Positions 20,735 through 31,821 are shown, counted from the first letter of the stretch. The stretch is DNA of 64,000 bases from Bremia lactucae (GCF_004359215.1 NW_027152029.1:2163136-2227135), one strand, 5' to 3'. Numbers and translations: made by a program. The notes: generated from the sequence alone by a model not told the origin.

Positions 20735-21355
20735 TCAAATGACCTGATTGTCTTCTTGCAACTCATCTTTGTCATCGGGATCAACTCCACCATTCGAGAG
20801 CATCTCACGCACTTTTCTCTCAATATTAAGCGTGTGGAGCAGGATACGCTGCAGAATCTGGGCCGAATCGGTATCCAATCCCTCAACAATCTTTGTAAGG
20901 TCGCGCTCACCCTTCCAAATCTTATGCGTCCCAGCTTTAATATTATACCCACGTTCATCAATCTCATCAAGACCACTGCCACTCTCAAAGTGTTGGCGCA
21001 CTTCCCCATACTCCTCTTCATCCATCAGTGGCACAGCAGCAATAATTTCAAAAACTTCATTGAGCTCTTTCAGCAAGTTTTCAATCGAAGCATCTTCAAT
21101 TGTCATTTCACTGTCGTCAAATGCTAGCGTAGGTTCAATTTCGTTCTCTTCTGGCAGGACCACACGCTCGCTCACCTTTGTTCGCAAAAAGCCTACTCGA
21201 GTCGATAGGATCGGAGACTCCATCGCACAGGGCAAGCGCTGCCACTTCGTTCGCTGCAAGAATTGCTCATTAGCTACAAGAGGACAAACGCGCATACGGG
21301 AATAGAGGAATCGAGAAGTGGCGCGTGCCTGACGAGCTACCGACATGAAGGCCAT
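20735..21355 (-). CDS. Short paralogue of the DUF4460 gene, lacking the J-like domain
   Basis: A 206-residue protein from the ATG at 21355. Its N-terminus is Arg-rich and presequence-like (FMSVARQARATSRFLYSRMR). It shares with the gene at 19275 both the N-terminal pattern (ARQ, LSTR, RTKVSER) and the whole C-terminal region (IENLLKELNEVFEIIAAVP, HFESGSGLDEIDERGYNIKA, GLDTDSAQILQRILLHTLNI). The DUF4460 segment and charged linker in between are absent. It arose by tandem duplication, with gain or loss of the J-like part. The shared C-terminal domain has no name I recognise; a common mitochondrial partner or substrate is plausible. Confidence 0.78.
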   Translation of the reverse strand: MAFMSVARQARATSRFLYSRMRVCPLVANEQFLQRTKWQRLPCAMESPILSTRVGFLRTKVSERVVLPEENEIEPTLAFDDSEMTIEDASIENLLKELNEVFEIIAAVPLMDEEEYGEVRQHFESGSGLDEIDERGYNIKAGTHKIWKGERDLTKIVEGLDTDSAQILQRILLHTLNIERKVREMLSNGGVDPDDKDELQEDNQVI

Positions 21356-22969
21356 GACGCAAGGCGAAGAGTGTTGTTTTTATTGGTTTTGAGTCATTTC
21401 TTGTACAGCGTGATATTAGGTACGTAGTCCATTATTGCTTCAAAACTTTTTTTATTTTCAAGCTGACAAGCAATAGTAGCCGAAGATGCTTTTTTAGCCG
21501 CTTAATACTCCATAATAGCTCAAATTTAAAATTTAAAATAGTTTCTTACATCCTTGACAACCTCAAAATGGAAACTGCAAAAAAAAAGTAGCGTAAATAA
21601 TACTGTACATACAGTACATCGTCTGATACAACCGTTTGCTCTTGAGGTCACGGGAGAGCTGTAACATGAGTTATTTAAATAGTGTCGGAAAACCTAAAGT
21701 GACCTCAGGCAATTTGCATACAAGGCCAATGCAAGTCTTTAACGCTACCAGTAGCTAGAAAGCCTGTTGCATGTGACAGAAAAACACGATCTAGAATATT
21801 TTCGTGCCTTACATAATAGCACTCCTCTGAATTATGCAATGCGGAGACCTCCAACACATTCATGAGCGCACATTGCAATGAAGTTCAGTCGCAAATAATA
21901 AACTGTTTTTGGGAATATGCGTCCAATATTGCGCAAAAGTTTGTTTCGCGAGGAACATGAAAGTTTGCAGCGATTGATCGAAGAGCATTTTTTTATTTGG
22001 TGATGAGCAAGCTAAGTGACTCCTACACGGCCCCGAAGACTTCGCAAAAAAAATTGCGTCTTAATACGGCAATGTGAAGAATGCGTCTTTTTACATGACA
22101 GGACGTCGACGCTGGCATACCTCTAAATCGTTAAGTTGCTTGCTAATCACTTTTGAGTACCGCGAGTTTTTACGTGTTTGTATAGAAGTCGGATGAAAAC
22201 CTATTTGCGCTTAAAATATTAGAGGAAGGCACCTTGAATTCTCTTGGTAGAACCACCTTTTGCCATCACGGCCGGTCGGCTGCTTTTGTTTTGATACGGA
22301 AAACAGCCTGCATTTTCGTGGCTTATTGCAGTTAGGACGTCGACAGCTTGATTTAAACCTCGCATTAGCTTGAACGATATTGTGCTTTCCCTTGAAATTA
22401 ATTAGCTATTTCTTACATCGCAGTGTTCTAGCCATTAATTTTTAGCATCACATTCCAGAATCTTAAGTTGTAATCGCGATAACTTTTTTTCTGTTTGAAA
22501 GTAATCGTTAAAAGGTATAACAACTCCCGCCAAACAAAATAATTGAAAATTGCTGCTGCAGTGCGAGGGAGCACCAGCGCAGACTACTCGTATAATTGTA
22601 TACTCTAATAATAATCTAAAAGATTTGCATATCCATTCCAACGAAAGAAGACCTTCACGATTACAGTCTGTCAGAAAAAAATTAAAATCCGCCCGTGTCT
22701 AGCATTTTAAATACTGAAAATTCGGGATCTAATTACGCACCTTGTGATAGTCAAACCCAATAAGAGCTCTGCAGACCTAATTGGCCTGGCGTCGAATGAA
22801 TAAGAAGTATCTCTGACATTTATTTTGTCTAGCTTGGTCCCGACGAACAAAAAAAAAAATAGTGCGTTTGATACACGCTGAATGATAGCTTTTAGATTTT
22901 TTTAATTATCTGAAACTTACTCAATTCAGCAAAAACTTGGACAAGACAAACGTAATTTAAACACTCAAT
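21356..22969. other. 1.6-kb intergenic region without recognised features
   Basis: AT-rich, with short open frames only (for example 22435-22641 minus) and no similarity I can name. It contains the promoter of the gene at 20735 on its left and the 3' end of the gene at 22970 on its right. I see no repeats shared with other parts of the window. Confidence 0.5.
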
Positions 22970-23728
22970 TTAATCATGCTTGGTACCAGTGGTCGTGGCA
23001 AAACGCCTCTTTAGTCTTGGGAGCACAAGGCCACCTACGATAGCAACCACTATAAGCTGCATCGTCGTGGCGCTATCAATAATGTCTCCACGCGATCGTA
23101 GCTCGCGCAGAATAAGCCCAGCTTTGCAGCTCAGGAAATTGTACGGAACGAGCCCAAATAGCGGGCCTAACGTAAATTGGCCTAGCGGAATGGCCAAGTG
23201 GGGCGACGCCATGTTAATAAACCAATTGGGGGTGAATGGAAATACGCGCAGGAATATCATATTCAGCGCCATTTCGTCGCGATGTGCGTCCAATATACTT
23301 CTTAAGCGATCGAGTTTTTGCGGAAAAAAGTGCGTGACGACGCGGTAGCCAAAACGCCGCGAAAGGAGAAACATAAAGACCGATCCCAGTGTGTTGTTAG
23401 CCAAGCACAGAGGAAATCCCAGCGTCATCCCAAACAACGCGCCGCCCAATAGATTGAAAAATACGGTGCCCGGAATCGCAAATGTTTGCAGGTATAGATA
23501 GCAGCCCATGTGTGCGAGCAAAAGTGAACCTCGTTGGCGCTCGGAGAAGCTCTGAAGGGTCTTGCCTAGCTCTTGAGCTGCCTCGAGCGTTGTAGGCAGT
23601 CGAAGCGCGAGCCACTCGGTGTCTGTGAGCGTCGAGATTACCAGCGAGTGCAACATCACGCCTAATAGCGCCGTGGTGACTATGAAAACGACGCCCACGA
23701 GCTGAAGATCACGGCGCCAGTCCGACAT
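22970..23728 (-). CDS. VTT/TMEM41-family (SNARE-associated Golgi) membrane protein
   Basis: A 252-residue protein from the ATG at 23728 (MSDWRRDLQLVGVVF); the frame is open a little further upstream but without an ATG. Several membrane segments are visible, and the VTT/DedA signature is clear: TFAIPGTVFFNLLGGALFG, GSVFMFLLSRRFG, LRVFPFTPNWFINMASP, GLVPYNFLSCKAG. TMEM41/VMP1/TVP38 proteins are ER or Golgi membrane proteins with lipid-scramblase activity, with roles in autophagy and lipid transport. The C-terminus is basic (LKRRFATT). Its first codons and promoter are duplicated beyond element D at 30070-30543. Confidence 0.88.
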   Translation of the reverse strand: MSDWRRDLQLVGVVFIVTTALLGVMLHSLVISTLTDTEWLALRLPTTLEAAQELGKTLQSFSERQRGSLLLAHMGCYLYLQTFAIPGTVFFNLLGGALFGMTLGFPLCLANNTLGSVFMFLLSRRFGYRVVTHFFPQKLDRLRSILDAHRDEMALNMIFLRVFPFTPNWFINMASPHLAIPLGQFTLGPLFGLVPYNFLSCKAGLILRELRSRGDIIDSATTMQLIVVAIVGGLVLPRLKRRFATTTGTKHD

Positions 23729-24175
23729 CGTTGCTAAACTTTGTCGACTGCTGCGGATCCTGTTCAAGAAAGTGTTCGGAAGAACGGGGGGTAGGTTATT
23801 TTTTGGAAATTTTTATTTTGTTATTTGAATGGATTTTATTGCCAGATCGTTATTAATTAAAAAAAAGAATGCCAGTTAGCAAACAGTTTAACTAAGTAAA
23901 ATTTTAGGAAAACATGATCCTTTGGCTGATGTATATTTGGTAAGGCTGTAGAGATAGAGTGCGGCAACCGATTCTAGTTTACAGATGGACAAAGGTCTAA
24001 GTCCTTCATACTAGCCATAGAAGGATATGAATATTAAAAATAACGACGACAAGAAACAGTCTCTAATTTGCTCTACACTGTTTAGTAAGTATACTTCGTT
24101 ACGACGTAGTGCTAGCTAAGTAAAATAAACAGGTGTTCCTTGTACCGCACACTATCTCCGTCCCAGCGCGAGATT
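23712..24175. repeat. Repeat X1: 5' end and promoter of the TMEM41-like gene
   Basis: About 464 bp, from the first codons of the gene (CGGCGCCAGTCCGACATCG) to CCAGCGCGAGATT at the left LTR of element D. A second copy (30070-30543) in the same orientation lies just beyond the right LTR. By eye the copies are about 90% identical. Confidence 0.88.
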
Positions 24176-24424
24176 GTCAGGACCATTCAACTCGCTGAGC
24201 CCATGACCACTCATTTCGATTTATCTTTTATACCATTCCTTTTCTATTGATTCAAATTACATATGCGCCATAATAAAAACAAGTAAAAAGGTTGGCGCAA
24301 TAAGGAGAGATGATACTTAGTAATAATTAGATTTAGGATAGGCGATCCTTAGAGGATGAGCCAAAAGTATCGGCTAGTAAAGCAAAAAAAATAATTCAGT
24401 CGTAATTTACCCTCATTCCTCACA
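24175..24424 (+). repeat. 5' LTR of element D
   Basis: Starts TGTCAGGACCATTC and ends CATTCCTCACA. It is followed by TGGTACCACTTG (24427-24438), the likely primer-binding site, which lies in the 14-bp palindrome AAGTGGTACCACTT. Confidence 0.85.
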
Positions 24425-24445
24425 AGTGGTACCACTTGTTGGTCT

Positions 24446-24590
24446 TCCGCTCGCTTCTTCGCCGTCCGCTCGCTTCTTCGCCGTCCGCTCGCTTCTTCGC
24501 CGTCCGCTCGCTTCTTCGCCGTCTACTCGCTTCTTCGCCGTCTGCTCGCTTCTTCGCCGTCCGCTCGCTTCTTTGCCGTCCGTTCGCGCT
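24446..24590. repeat. 19-bp minisatellite in the leader of element D
   Basis: About seven to eight units of GTCCGCTCGCTTCTTCGCC. As 19 is not a multiple of three, three units encode a 19-residue peptide repeat and each strand is open in more than one frame. The short frames seen here are therefore not evidence for genes. Confidence 0.9.
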
Positions 24591-25269
24591 TCGCTGGATT
24601 GCACTGCGTTGGATTGCCCAGCACTACTTGTAGCGTAAGGGATTCCACTCGCAGCCAGTAACGTACTGCTTGTAGCGTGGGAATTTCCGCTCGCAGTCAA
24701 CTGCTCCATTCCTTTGGAAGCGCTGCGTAGCAGTTTTGATTGTGTGGCTTCAGTATCCACTGTAACTCTAAGCGTCTGCCTGACAGATATAGTCGCTTAG
24801 TCTGTGTGAGGTTGGGACCGGCTTAACACGGTGAAACAGTTAATCCATCTGGAATAAGATTGAATCTCTTACCCATTACGCTTAATGGCTAAAGAAAGTC
24901 GTTGAGATTTATGAGCAAAAAGCTAAAAGCTAATAATCAGATTCCATACTACTGTAGTAAGGCTTTCCTCTTTGAGTACGGTGAAAAGTCTGCAAAGACT
25001 GCGAACGATTTGCCTGCGTCATTACAAAAGACCCGACGCATTACAAAAGGCCCGACGCATTGCAAAGATCTTAGCAAAGCAACTCACCAAGGAGAAAGGA
25101 TGCCTGCCCAAGCAAGAGTCCACCTTATCAGCTCCGTTACACGAGGTATACGCGCTTTTAGAAGAAGCCGAGCGCACCATTTTTAAGGATCTTCGGTTCA
25201 ACTTAAGAGCCTAGTCTTTTTATAGTTCCGAACACATTCTTCTTCCATTATGGGCAACCCTCAAACGCC

Positions 25270-26241
25270 GAGCTAATGCAGCAAATGATGCACATGCTAC
25301 AGCAACAACAAGAGTTAATCAAAACATTCGCTAATTCCTAAAAGATAGGTGGGCTTAAGGTGGACGGGCTAAGGATGCCGACGTAAAGCGGAAAAAGCGA
25401 AGAGTCGGTTCGCCTTTATTACGCGCAAGTACAGCAATATTTTATTGCGCACGGTAAGAAGTGGAAAGAGGACGCAAAGGCTCCTCAAGTACTTGCCGTA
25501 CTAGGAAGCTCATTGCGAGGACCAGCAGCACAATGGCTCTTGCTGCATCAAAAAAGAAATTCACTCAGCCGATGAGTTTTCTCTAGCAGTGAAAAAAAAA
25601 CAATTCGTCTTTGCGGATCTGCAACAACGTCTTCGAGACGATCTGCATCGGCTGAGACAAGCCAATTGCAAAGGCTTAACGGACTACATTGCGAAATCTC
25701 GACACATTATTTCGCAAGTTGAGGACATGACTCGAGTTGACATTTCATCTATTTTCAACGAGGGTTTAAAGCAAGAACTCAAGAAGAAGTTCAATATCGA
25801 CGGGGAAACGCACTGTAGGATGCTATTACTGTGGCGCTCGATTTTGAACGCACACATTCGGGTGTTTATCATCACCACAACGCTACAAAACCTCGTCCTG
25901 GTCCACAAAATGTGGCCAGAGAATTAAACAAGAAGCCAGAGCCGATGGAAATCGGCAATGCTCGGCCATTTAATAGGTCTTCTTGCGTCCATAATCGACG
26001 TCGAAATAAACGAAAGTGTGCATACTGCAAAATACTGGGGCACACGATTCAGCAGTGTTACAAGCGCAGGAACCAGCAAAATAATCGCGGCAACGGATAT
26101 CGTCGCGATCGTGCGAACGCCAACTATTTCGTGAATGAGTCAGTTAAAGAAGAAACCATCGCGACTGCGTCAAACGAAGCTATCACCACACTATGTGAAG
26201 CTGACTTTGCTTCCTTCACGGGAAAAGATTTGATCATCTAA
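25270..26241 (+). pseudogene. Element D gag with CCHC zinc knuckle
   Basis: Across frames: ESVRLYYAQVQQYFIAHGKK, LGSSLRGPAAQWLLLHQ, FADLQQRLRDDL, LTDYIAKSRHIISQVEDM and FNEGLKQELKKKF form the capsid region. Then EPMEIGNARP and CAYCKILGHTIQQC (C-X2-C-X4-H-X4-C) give a complete zinc knuckle. Stops before 25360 and a frame change near 25830-25920 disable it. A Lys-rich open stretch at 24902-25214 may be its N-terminal extension. Confidence 0.82.
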
Positions 26242-26244
26242 AAG

Positions 26245-26340
26245 GGTCATCTTGACGATCGTGCTGTCAATATGATACTCGATTCTGGCGCCACATGCAA
26301 TGGGGTGAAGCCGAGTTTGCTGCAATGCGTCATGTCCTGA
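26245..26340 (+). pseudogene. Element D aspartic protease active-site region
   Basis: RAVNMILDSGATCNGVKPS contains the LDSGAT active site of retropepsins. The downstream half of the domain is scrambled by stops. Confidence 0.75.
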
Positions 26341-26702
26341 AATGGCTTTCAAGTCACTCGTTTCGAAGGCACTAATAACACCAAAAATAAGTGAAGAAAG
26401 GAGTCGCCAATAGCCCATTTGATGATAATCGAATTTCTGACGTTCCGGTCATTGAGTGGCCAATGAGCAATTGCCATGATGTAATTCCGGGTAAGCCCTG
26501 GTGTGCTGCGCACGAGCCAATCATTAATTGACGTACTCATCAAGTTTCGTTCAAAAGTGGTGACATACCATATGATGAGGTTGTGAATCGGTCATTATTC
26601 CTCTGCTGACTTCTTAAGGAAATTGAAGACATCACAATTTGAAGAAGTCTATCGTGTCAAAATTTATCAAGAGTCGGAATTTACAAAACCTCGTGAAAAC
26701 GA

Positions 26703-27360
26703 TTGAAGGCTTTACTCGATTCCTATAAAGATGTATTCCCAGAAAAGTTACCGAATTCATTGCCTCCTCATCGGTCGGTGGAGTTTGGTATCAATATACA
26801 GCCCGGTGTGCAACCGAGTAATCGTTCGCCATTTCGACTTTCACAAGCTGAACAAAAGGCTTTACAGAAGTTCGTCGATGAGAACCTTTCATGCGGATAG
26901 ATCGAGCTTTCAGACTCGCTTTGGGTATCAAACATCTTCGGCATTCCTTAAAATGACCCAACGATCGGTACGAGGTGTATCTCGTTCGGAATGGATTCGA
27001 TCCGGAAACGCGAACATTTTGCTCAGTTGGGTGATTGGCTTTCGTTACGTCAACTCAACGTCAGTCGTCCCTAAAATACCTTTGCCGCGAATCGATAAAT
27101 TATTCGATAAGATGTATGGTATGAGCTACTTCACAGTCATTGACTTAGCTCAAGGGTACCATCAGAGGCATATTCATCCGGATAGCAAAACGTACACTGC
27201 GTTTCGTAAATCAAATGAGACATATCAGTGGTGCGTTGCGCCGATGGGCCTTGCTGGAATGCCTCGCATTTCGTCGCGCTTGATGCGTGTTCTTTTTGAA
27301 AAGTTCTCATTCGTTGTTGTATATTTGGATGGTACATGCATCTTTTCCGTCTCAAAAAAA
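26703..27360 (+). pseudogene. Element D reverse transcriptase
   Basis: It begins with YKDVFPEKLPNSLPPHRSVE and FGINIQPGVQP. A stop follows at about 26898. Then come VPKIPLPRIDKLFDKM, YFTVIDLAQGYHQ (first catalytic Asp), WCVAPMGLAGMP and VVVYLDGTCIFS. The catalytic YxDD box reads YLDG here, so a metal-binding Asp is lost even apart from the stops. Confidence 0.85.
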
Positions 27361-27455
27361 GGTACTTCTGAAAATTCTAAATTATCTGAACATTCATAAC
27401 CCTGACACCATTGGCTATTAATTACTTTTAATGTAATACTGGGGTCAATTATTTC

Positions 27456-28294
27456 ATGCTATCGTGTTCGACGTCTTACGCAAGTGAATACTCTTCGCTC
27501 ACATTGGTAAGTGCAAGTTCGCGCGTCAAGAGGTCAGCTTTTTGGGGCACGCTGTTTCTGGTGACGGATTATTTATCGAAAACAAAGGCGGAAGCAATCG
27601 CGAAGTGGCCTTCACTTACCTCTGTAAAGGAATCGCAAAGTTTTCTTGGTCTTGCTTGTTATTATCGCCGCTTTATTCATCAGTTTGCGCAAATAGTTCT
27701 GCCGTTGAGCCATCTCGTTAGGAAAGATTTTTCATGGGTCTTGAATGCAGAACAAGAGGATTTGCTCGTAAGGCTGAAGTCTGCCTTACAAGCTGCACCT
27801 GTGCTGACTTTGCCTAACTCTTCACGCCCGTTTGTTCTCACTACGGATGCATCGGGGTCGTGCATTGGTGGCGACTTATCGCAATTTATCAATAGACATG
27901 ACCATCCAGTAGCGTTTTACTCAAAGAAACTTGGAATCCGTGAGATTAGTTGGCCTGCTCGTGAGAAGGATCTATTTGCAATAAAAGAGGGGTTAGAAAA
28001 ATGGGCAATAGCGCCTGCTCTTGGCTTCTTCATCATCCGTCAGTCTCGCCGAAGTTGGCTCGATACTTGACCACCTTCGCTCAATACGCGTTTACTATAC
28101 ACCACATTAATGGTGCTTTAAACGTTGTAGCTGATGCGCTTTCGCGCCGGCCTGATGATTCTGTCGTGGACAATATCCGCTTTCATAAGTGCGATTTTCT
28201 AGTTGCCAACAACGAGGTACACGTTTACTTTGTTCGCCCTCGGTGCCAACTCTGCCCCGGGAGGAAGCTGAGACTCTGCAAGTTGCTGCCTTAA
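27456..28294 (+). pseudogene. Element D RT connection and RNase H
   Basis: KAEAIAKWPSLTSVKESQSF, LGLACYYRRFIHQFAQIV, LNAEQEDLLVRLKSALQAAP, FVLTTDASGSCIGGDLSQ, FYSKKLGIREISWPAREKDL, then in another frame ARYLTTFAQYAFTIHHI and VADALSRRPDD. These are the connection and RNase H motifs, broken by a frame change near 28000-28070. Confidence 0.85.
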
Positions 28295-28374
28295 TGACAG
28301 TGTCGTATGGCGAGTTGTCAACAGAAGTTCGTAAGCTACTTCAATAAGGCTTTGCCAGAATTGCCTAAAGAAGC

Positions 28375-29487
28375 ATGGAAAAGCTCCGAAACAAGTTTAT
28401 TGATTGTGAAGCAAGAGAAATTGTTGTTTTTGCGCACATTAAACGTCTTTGCGTGCTCAACAACAACCGCTTGCGAACGAATGTAATATCGAAATATGAT
28501 AATTCGGCAATAGCTGCTCTGCCGGGCAATCGCAGAACATTCTTGCGAGTTGCTCAGTGGTATTACCGGAAATCGTTGCAGAGAAACGTCAAGGAATATG
28601 TCAAAACTTGGGAAACCTGCGCACGTCGGAAACATGATAATTAACAAAAAAACAACGTATTACTTATGCCAATTCCAATACCGGATGCTTGCTGGCAAGT
28701 GGTATCAATGGACTTTATAAGAGGGCTTCCTGTTTCCAATGGATTTGCCATCCTAACTGTTGTCGATAAGTTTTCCAAACGCACGAAGTATGCAGCAGTG
28801 CACGATAAGGACGATGCATGCACCACAGCAAAAGTATTTTTTGATGCTGTCATTCGACACCATGGTATTCCCGCAGTTAATATCAGTGACCGAGATAGCA
28901 AGTTCACGTCCATGTTTTCGAAGTCATTGATGACGATCATCGGTGTTCGTCTAAGTATTACAACCGCTTATCGGGCTTAAGCCGATGGACAGACCGAGCG
29001 CCAGAACCTTGTGGTAGAAGACGCACTCAATCGCATAGCATCTTACCATGGCACTGACAGGACCGAACACTTGGGAAGCATAGAGTATGCGTCTATACTG
29101 GTTCGTGCATCTACTGGATACTCTTCCTTTGAAATAGATACGGGAAGAAGGGAACGCTCTGCATGGCAAAAGTCACTGGGCTGGACTAGTCAACCAAAGG
29201 ATATTGACGTTTACGCAAAAGAGTTTATCGAAGTACGAGCAAATATCATCGATCAGGCTCGCAGAAATCTGTTGATAGCACAAGCTTCGCAAAAGCAATA
29301 TTACGATCAAAAGCGCCGAATAAATCAGGTCGAATTCAAAGTTGGAGATCTACTTATACTTGATACTCGCAAAATATCGTTTAAACACGCTGCGAAAAAT
29401 ATGGGACACCAAGAGCCAAGATTGCGGCAAGAAAGGTGGAACCATTCGAAACTATCAAAATGTTTAATTCTAATGTGGCAAGCTTGA
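28375..29487 (+). pseudogene. Element D integrase
   Basis: The zinc-binding region is partial (RNVKEYVKTWETCARRKHDN). The core reads WQVVSMDFIRGLPVSNGFAI, VDKFSKRTKYAAVH and INISDRDSKFTS (second Asp; the base reading is VNISDRDSKFTS), then after a TAA at about 28978 ADGQTERQNLVVEDALNRI (catalytic Glu). A post-core segment FKVGDLLILDTRKISF follows. The active-site residues are all present, but stops interrupt the frame. Confidence 0.85.
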
Positions 29488-29559
29488 GTTACCACAAACT
29501 ATGAATAGGATTATTCCAACCTTTAATGTTGATGTTCTATCAAGTATGAACCGACACCG

Positions 29560-29814
29560 GAAAGGTTTCGAAGTCGCCCGATACCGAAAGCATCACAATT
29601 CGTGGATAATGGCACAGCGGATCATTTTCAAGTTATTGAACGTCTGTTGAAGAAAGCCAACTCAATCGCTAACCATACTGGCTCGTACAATGGCATGGCG
29701 AAACTAAGGAAGAAGCAAGCTAAGAAAAAGAGAAAAATATTCGCCATGTCTCCCACTGGAAGGACCTCGTCGCCGACTTCAATCAGCGTCAACGAGAGAT
29801 CAAATCGGGGAGGA
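29560..29814 (+). pseudogene. Element D chromodomain remnant and polypurine tract
   Basis: QFVDNGTADHFQVIERLLKK resembles the start of a chromodomain; the second half (LVKWxGY) is not recognisable. Just before the LTR, ATCGGGGAGGA is a purine run suited to plus-strand priming. Confidence 0.6.
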
Positions 29815-30059
29815 TGTCAGGACCAGTTAACTCGCTAAGCCCTTGGCCACTCATTTCGATTCATCTATTGAACCATTCATTTTCTTTAATTCAAATTTAC
29901 ATATGCGCCATAATTAAAACAAGTATAAGGTTTGCGCAATTAGGAGATATGATACTTCGTAAGAATTAGATTTAGGATAGGCGATACCTTAAGGAGTGAA
30001 CCAAAAGTATCGGTTAGTAAAACTAAATTAATTCAGTCGTAATTTACCCCCATTCCACA
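29815..30059 (+). repeat. 3' LTR of element D
   Basis: About 245 bp. Begins TGTCAGGACCAGTTAACTCG and ends CCATTCCACA. It matches 24175-24424 with about 10% differences by eye, indicating an old insertion. Confidence 0.87.
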
Positions 30060-30069
30060 CAAGAGGTCC

Positions 30070-30543
30070 CGGCGCCATTCCGATAACGTTGTAAACATTG
30101 TCGACTGCTGCGGGTCCATTTTAAGAAAGTGATCGGAAGAACGTAGGGTAGTTATGTTTTGAATATTTTATATAGTTATTTAAATTGAATTTTATTGCCA
30201 GGTCGTTATTAAAATTAAGAAAGAATGCCAGTTGGTATACAATTTAACTAAGTAAAATTTTAGGGAAGTATGATCCTTTGGCTGATGTATATTTGGTAAG
30301 GCTGTAAAGATCGAGTGCGGCAACCGATTCTAGTTTACATTTGGATAAAGGTCTACGTGGCTCGGAGCCTACCGCCATAATAGCCATAGAAGGATATCAA
30401 TATTAAAAATAATGACGACAAGAAACAGTTTCTTATTGCTCTACATTGTTTAGTAAGTATACTTAGTTACGACGTAGAGCTAGCTAAGTAAAATAAACAG
30501 GTGTTCCTTGTGCTGCACACTATCTCCGTTCCAGCGCGAGATT
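30070..30543. repeat. Repeat X2: second copy of the TMEM41-like gene 5' region
   Basis: From CGGCGCCATTCCGATAACG to CCAGCGCGAGATT. It matches 23712-24175 in the same direction over its whole length. The gene's ATG is destroyed in this copy (TTATCGGAATGG in place of ATGTCGGACTGG on minus), so it is non-coding. Confidence 0.88.
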
Positions 30544-31291
30544 CATTTGCGACGTTTGAGGTAATTCCCCCCGATTAAAATACACTTATTATGAGTACTG
30601 CGTAAGATGCATGGTAAGTTGTTCCTGAGCGAATCCGTCACATGTTTACGCAGGGCATCCCAGTGAAAAGCGCTCAGTTAGAGGCATGTCGATGAGAATG
30701 CTCTTGATTAAAGCCTACACTAAGATCAACGTGCCGGCTCAGGCTGATTTACTGATGCCTGAATTGAATCCTATCATCGGTTTAATTAAATTCGTCGGAT
30801 AGGAAGATCAATGAAAATCTTCGCATCTGGTTCGCGAGGCGAAAATGACCAAATCGACCACCCTTACAATGAAGCTTCAATTTTAGCCCACGCAATCTTC
30901 ATTTTAGAGGTCGAGCAAAATCTCGAGCATACACTCGCTGCAGCATATTTTTATAGCGGAACATCGTAGGAAGATGCAGGTATCATGTAGGCCTTCGCTG
31001 TCTACTGATAGTCGTTCACACTATCGCTACATTTAGGTAAGCGTCAGCTGTTGGCGTATGCATAAAAATTTACGCTCGCTCATACCAAGCTTGCTCCTGA
31101 TCTGGTAATCGACAATATCAAAGCCGAGTCTAAGAATGTGCCCGGCTTGGTCCCGCTATTTCGAGTACAGCTAATTATACATGCGGAGGCTGCCTATTTG
31201 GCGTTGCTAAAAGAGAACGCGCACCGAAAGGCCTTATGCCATTAGTATATTGGCCGCCTATGTCATAACAATTTAAAAAACGTGCCTAGAG
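30544..31291 (+). repeat. Repeat U, copy 1 (left part)
   Basis: Also found at 51762-52494 and, as a short piece, at 16274-16302. It has coding-like stretches interrupted by stops (PERIRHMFTQGIPVKSAQLE, LAHTKLAPDLVIDNIKAESK, FRVQLIIHAEAAYLALLKE). I do not recognise the protein. It continues after a solo LTR at 31822-32035. Confidence 0.6.
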
Positions 31292-31821
31292 TGTAACGGG
31301 CTAAAGTTGCCCGAATGTAACACAGTTCCCGTTAAGTACACTTGGTGTACTTAAGGGGATGGTCAATTACTAAATTATAGTAACTAGACCCAGCACTCGG
31401 GTGTGGTGCACATTTGTGACCAACCCTTGTGTATGTGATGCACATCGGTGCATTCACATTACGAGGGATGACGCCTAGCGTCATCCGTTACGCGAGGTAT
31501 CTAGAAAGATACGCTCGCAATACATATTGTTATCTATAGAGATGACATTTCGATTGGTAAAAATAGGTACTTGTATTTAATATGATTAAAAATATAAACC
31601 AGTCTGAAAACTACATCCTGCTTGGTAAGTGCGCACGAGGAGCCGGATTACCGCTCCCGTGACGACAGTTAACCGGAGTACTTAGTGCGTTGGGTGAGGT
31701 CGCTTGCGCGCCCACACAACTACCTCACTGCGCGCAAGAGAAGCTGGTTAAACCGCTTCCTCGCTGTGCTAGGGTGTGTGTCTAAGTAGAGCGTGGCCGC
31801 ATTACGACGTGCCCGCCTACA
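31292..31821 (+). mobile_element. Solo LTR, family B, inserted in repeat U
   Basis: 530 bp, beginning TGTAACGGGC and ending GCCCGCCTACA. The left flank is TAGAG and the right flank TATAG; the undisturbed copy of U (about 52278) reads TATAA, so a 5-bp target duplication with one later change is likely. This is the fullest family B LTR in the window. Confidence 0.85.

Larger units (their letters stand above)
24175..30059 (+). mobile_element. Ty3/Gypsy chromodomain retrotransposon, family D
   Basis: About 5.9 kb, with LTRs of about 250 bp at each end (24175-24424 and 29815-30059), both starting TGTCAGGACC. The order gag, protease, RT, RNase H, integrase, chromodomain remnant is complete, but many stops and frame changes make it non-functional. 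A polypurine tract (ATCGGGGAGGA) precedes the 3' LTR. It is flanked by repeats X1 and X2 rather than by a visible short target duplication. Confidence 0.9.

Noticed and set aside
20748..21305. Ser-rich 185-codon plus-strand frame
   Set aside because: A shadow of the minus-strand paralogue gene; Glu/Asp-rich sense codons give Ser/Phe-rich antisense frames.
24413..24760. Arg/Ser/Glu-rich repeat protein on minus
   Set aside because: It arises from the 19-bp minisatellite, which is open in several frames on both strands.
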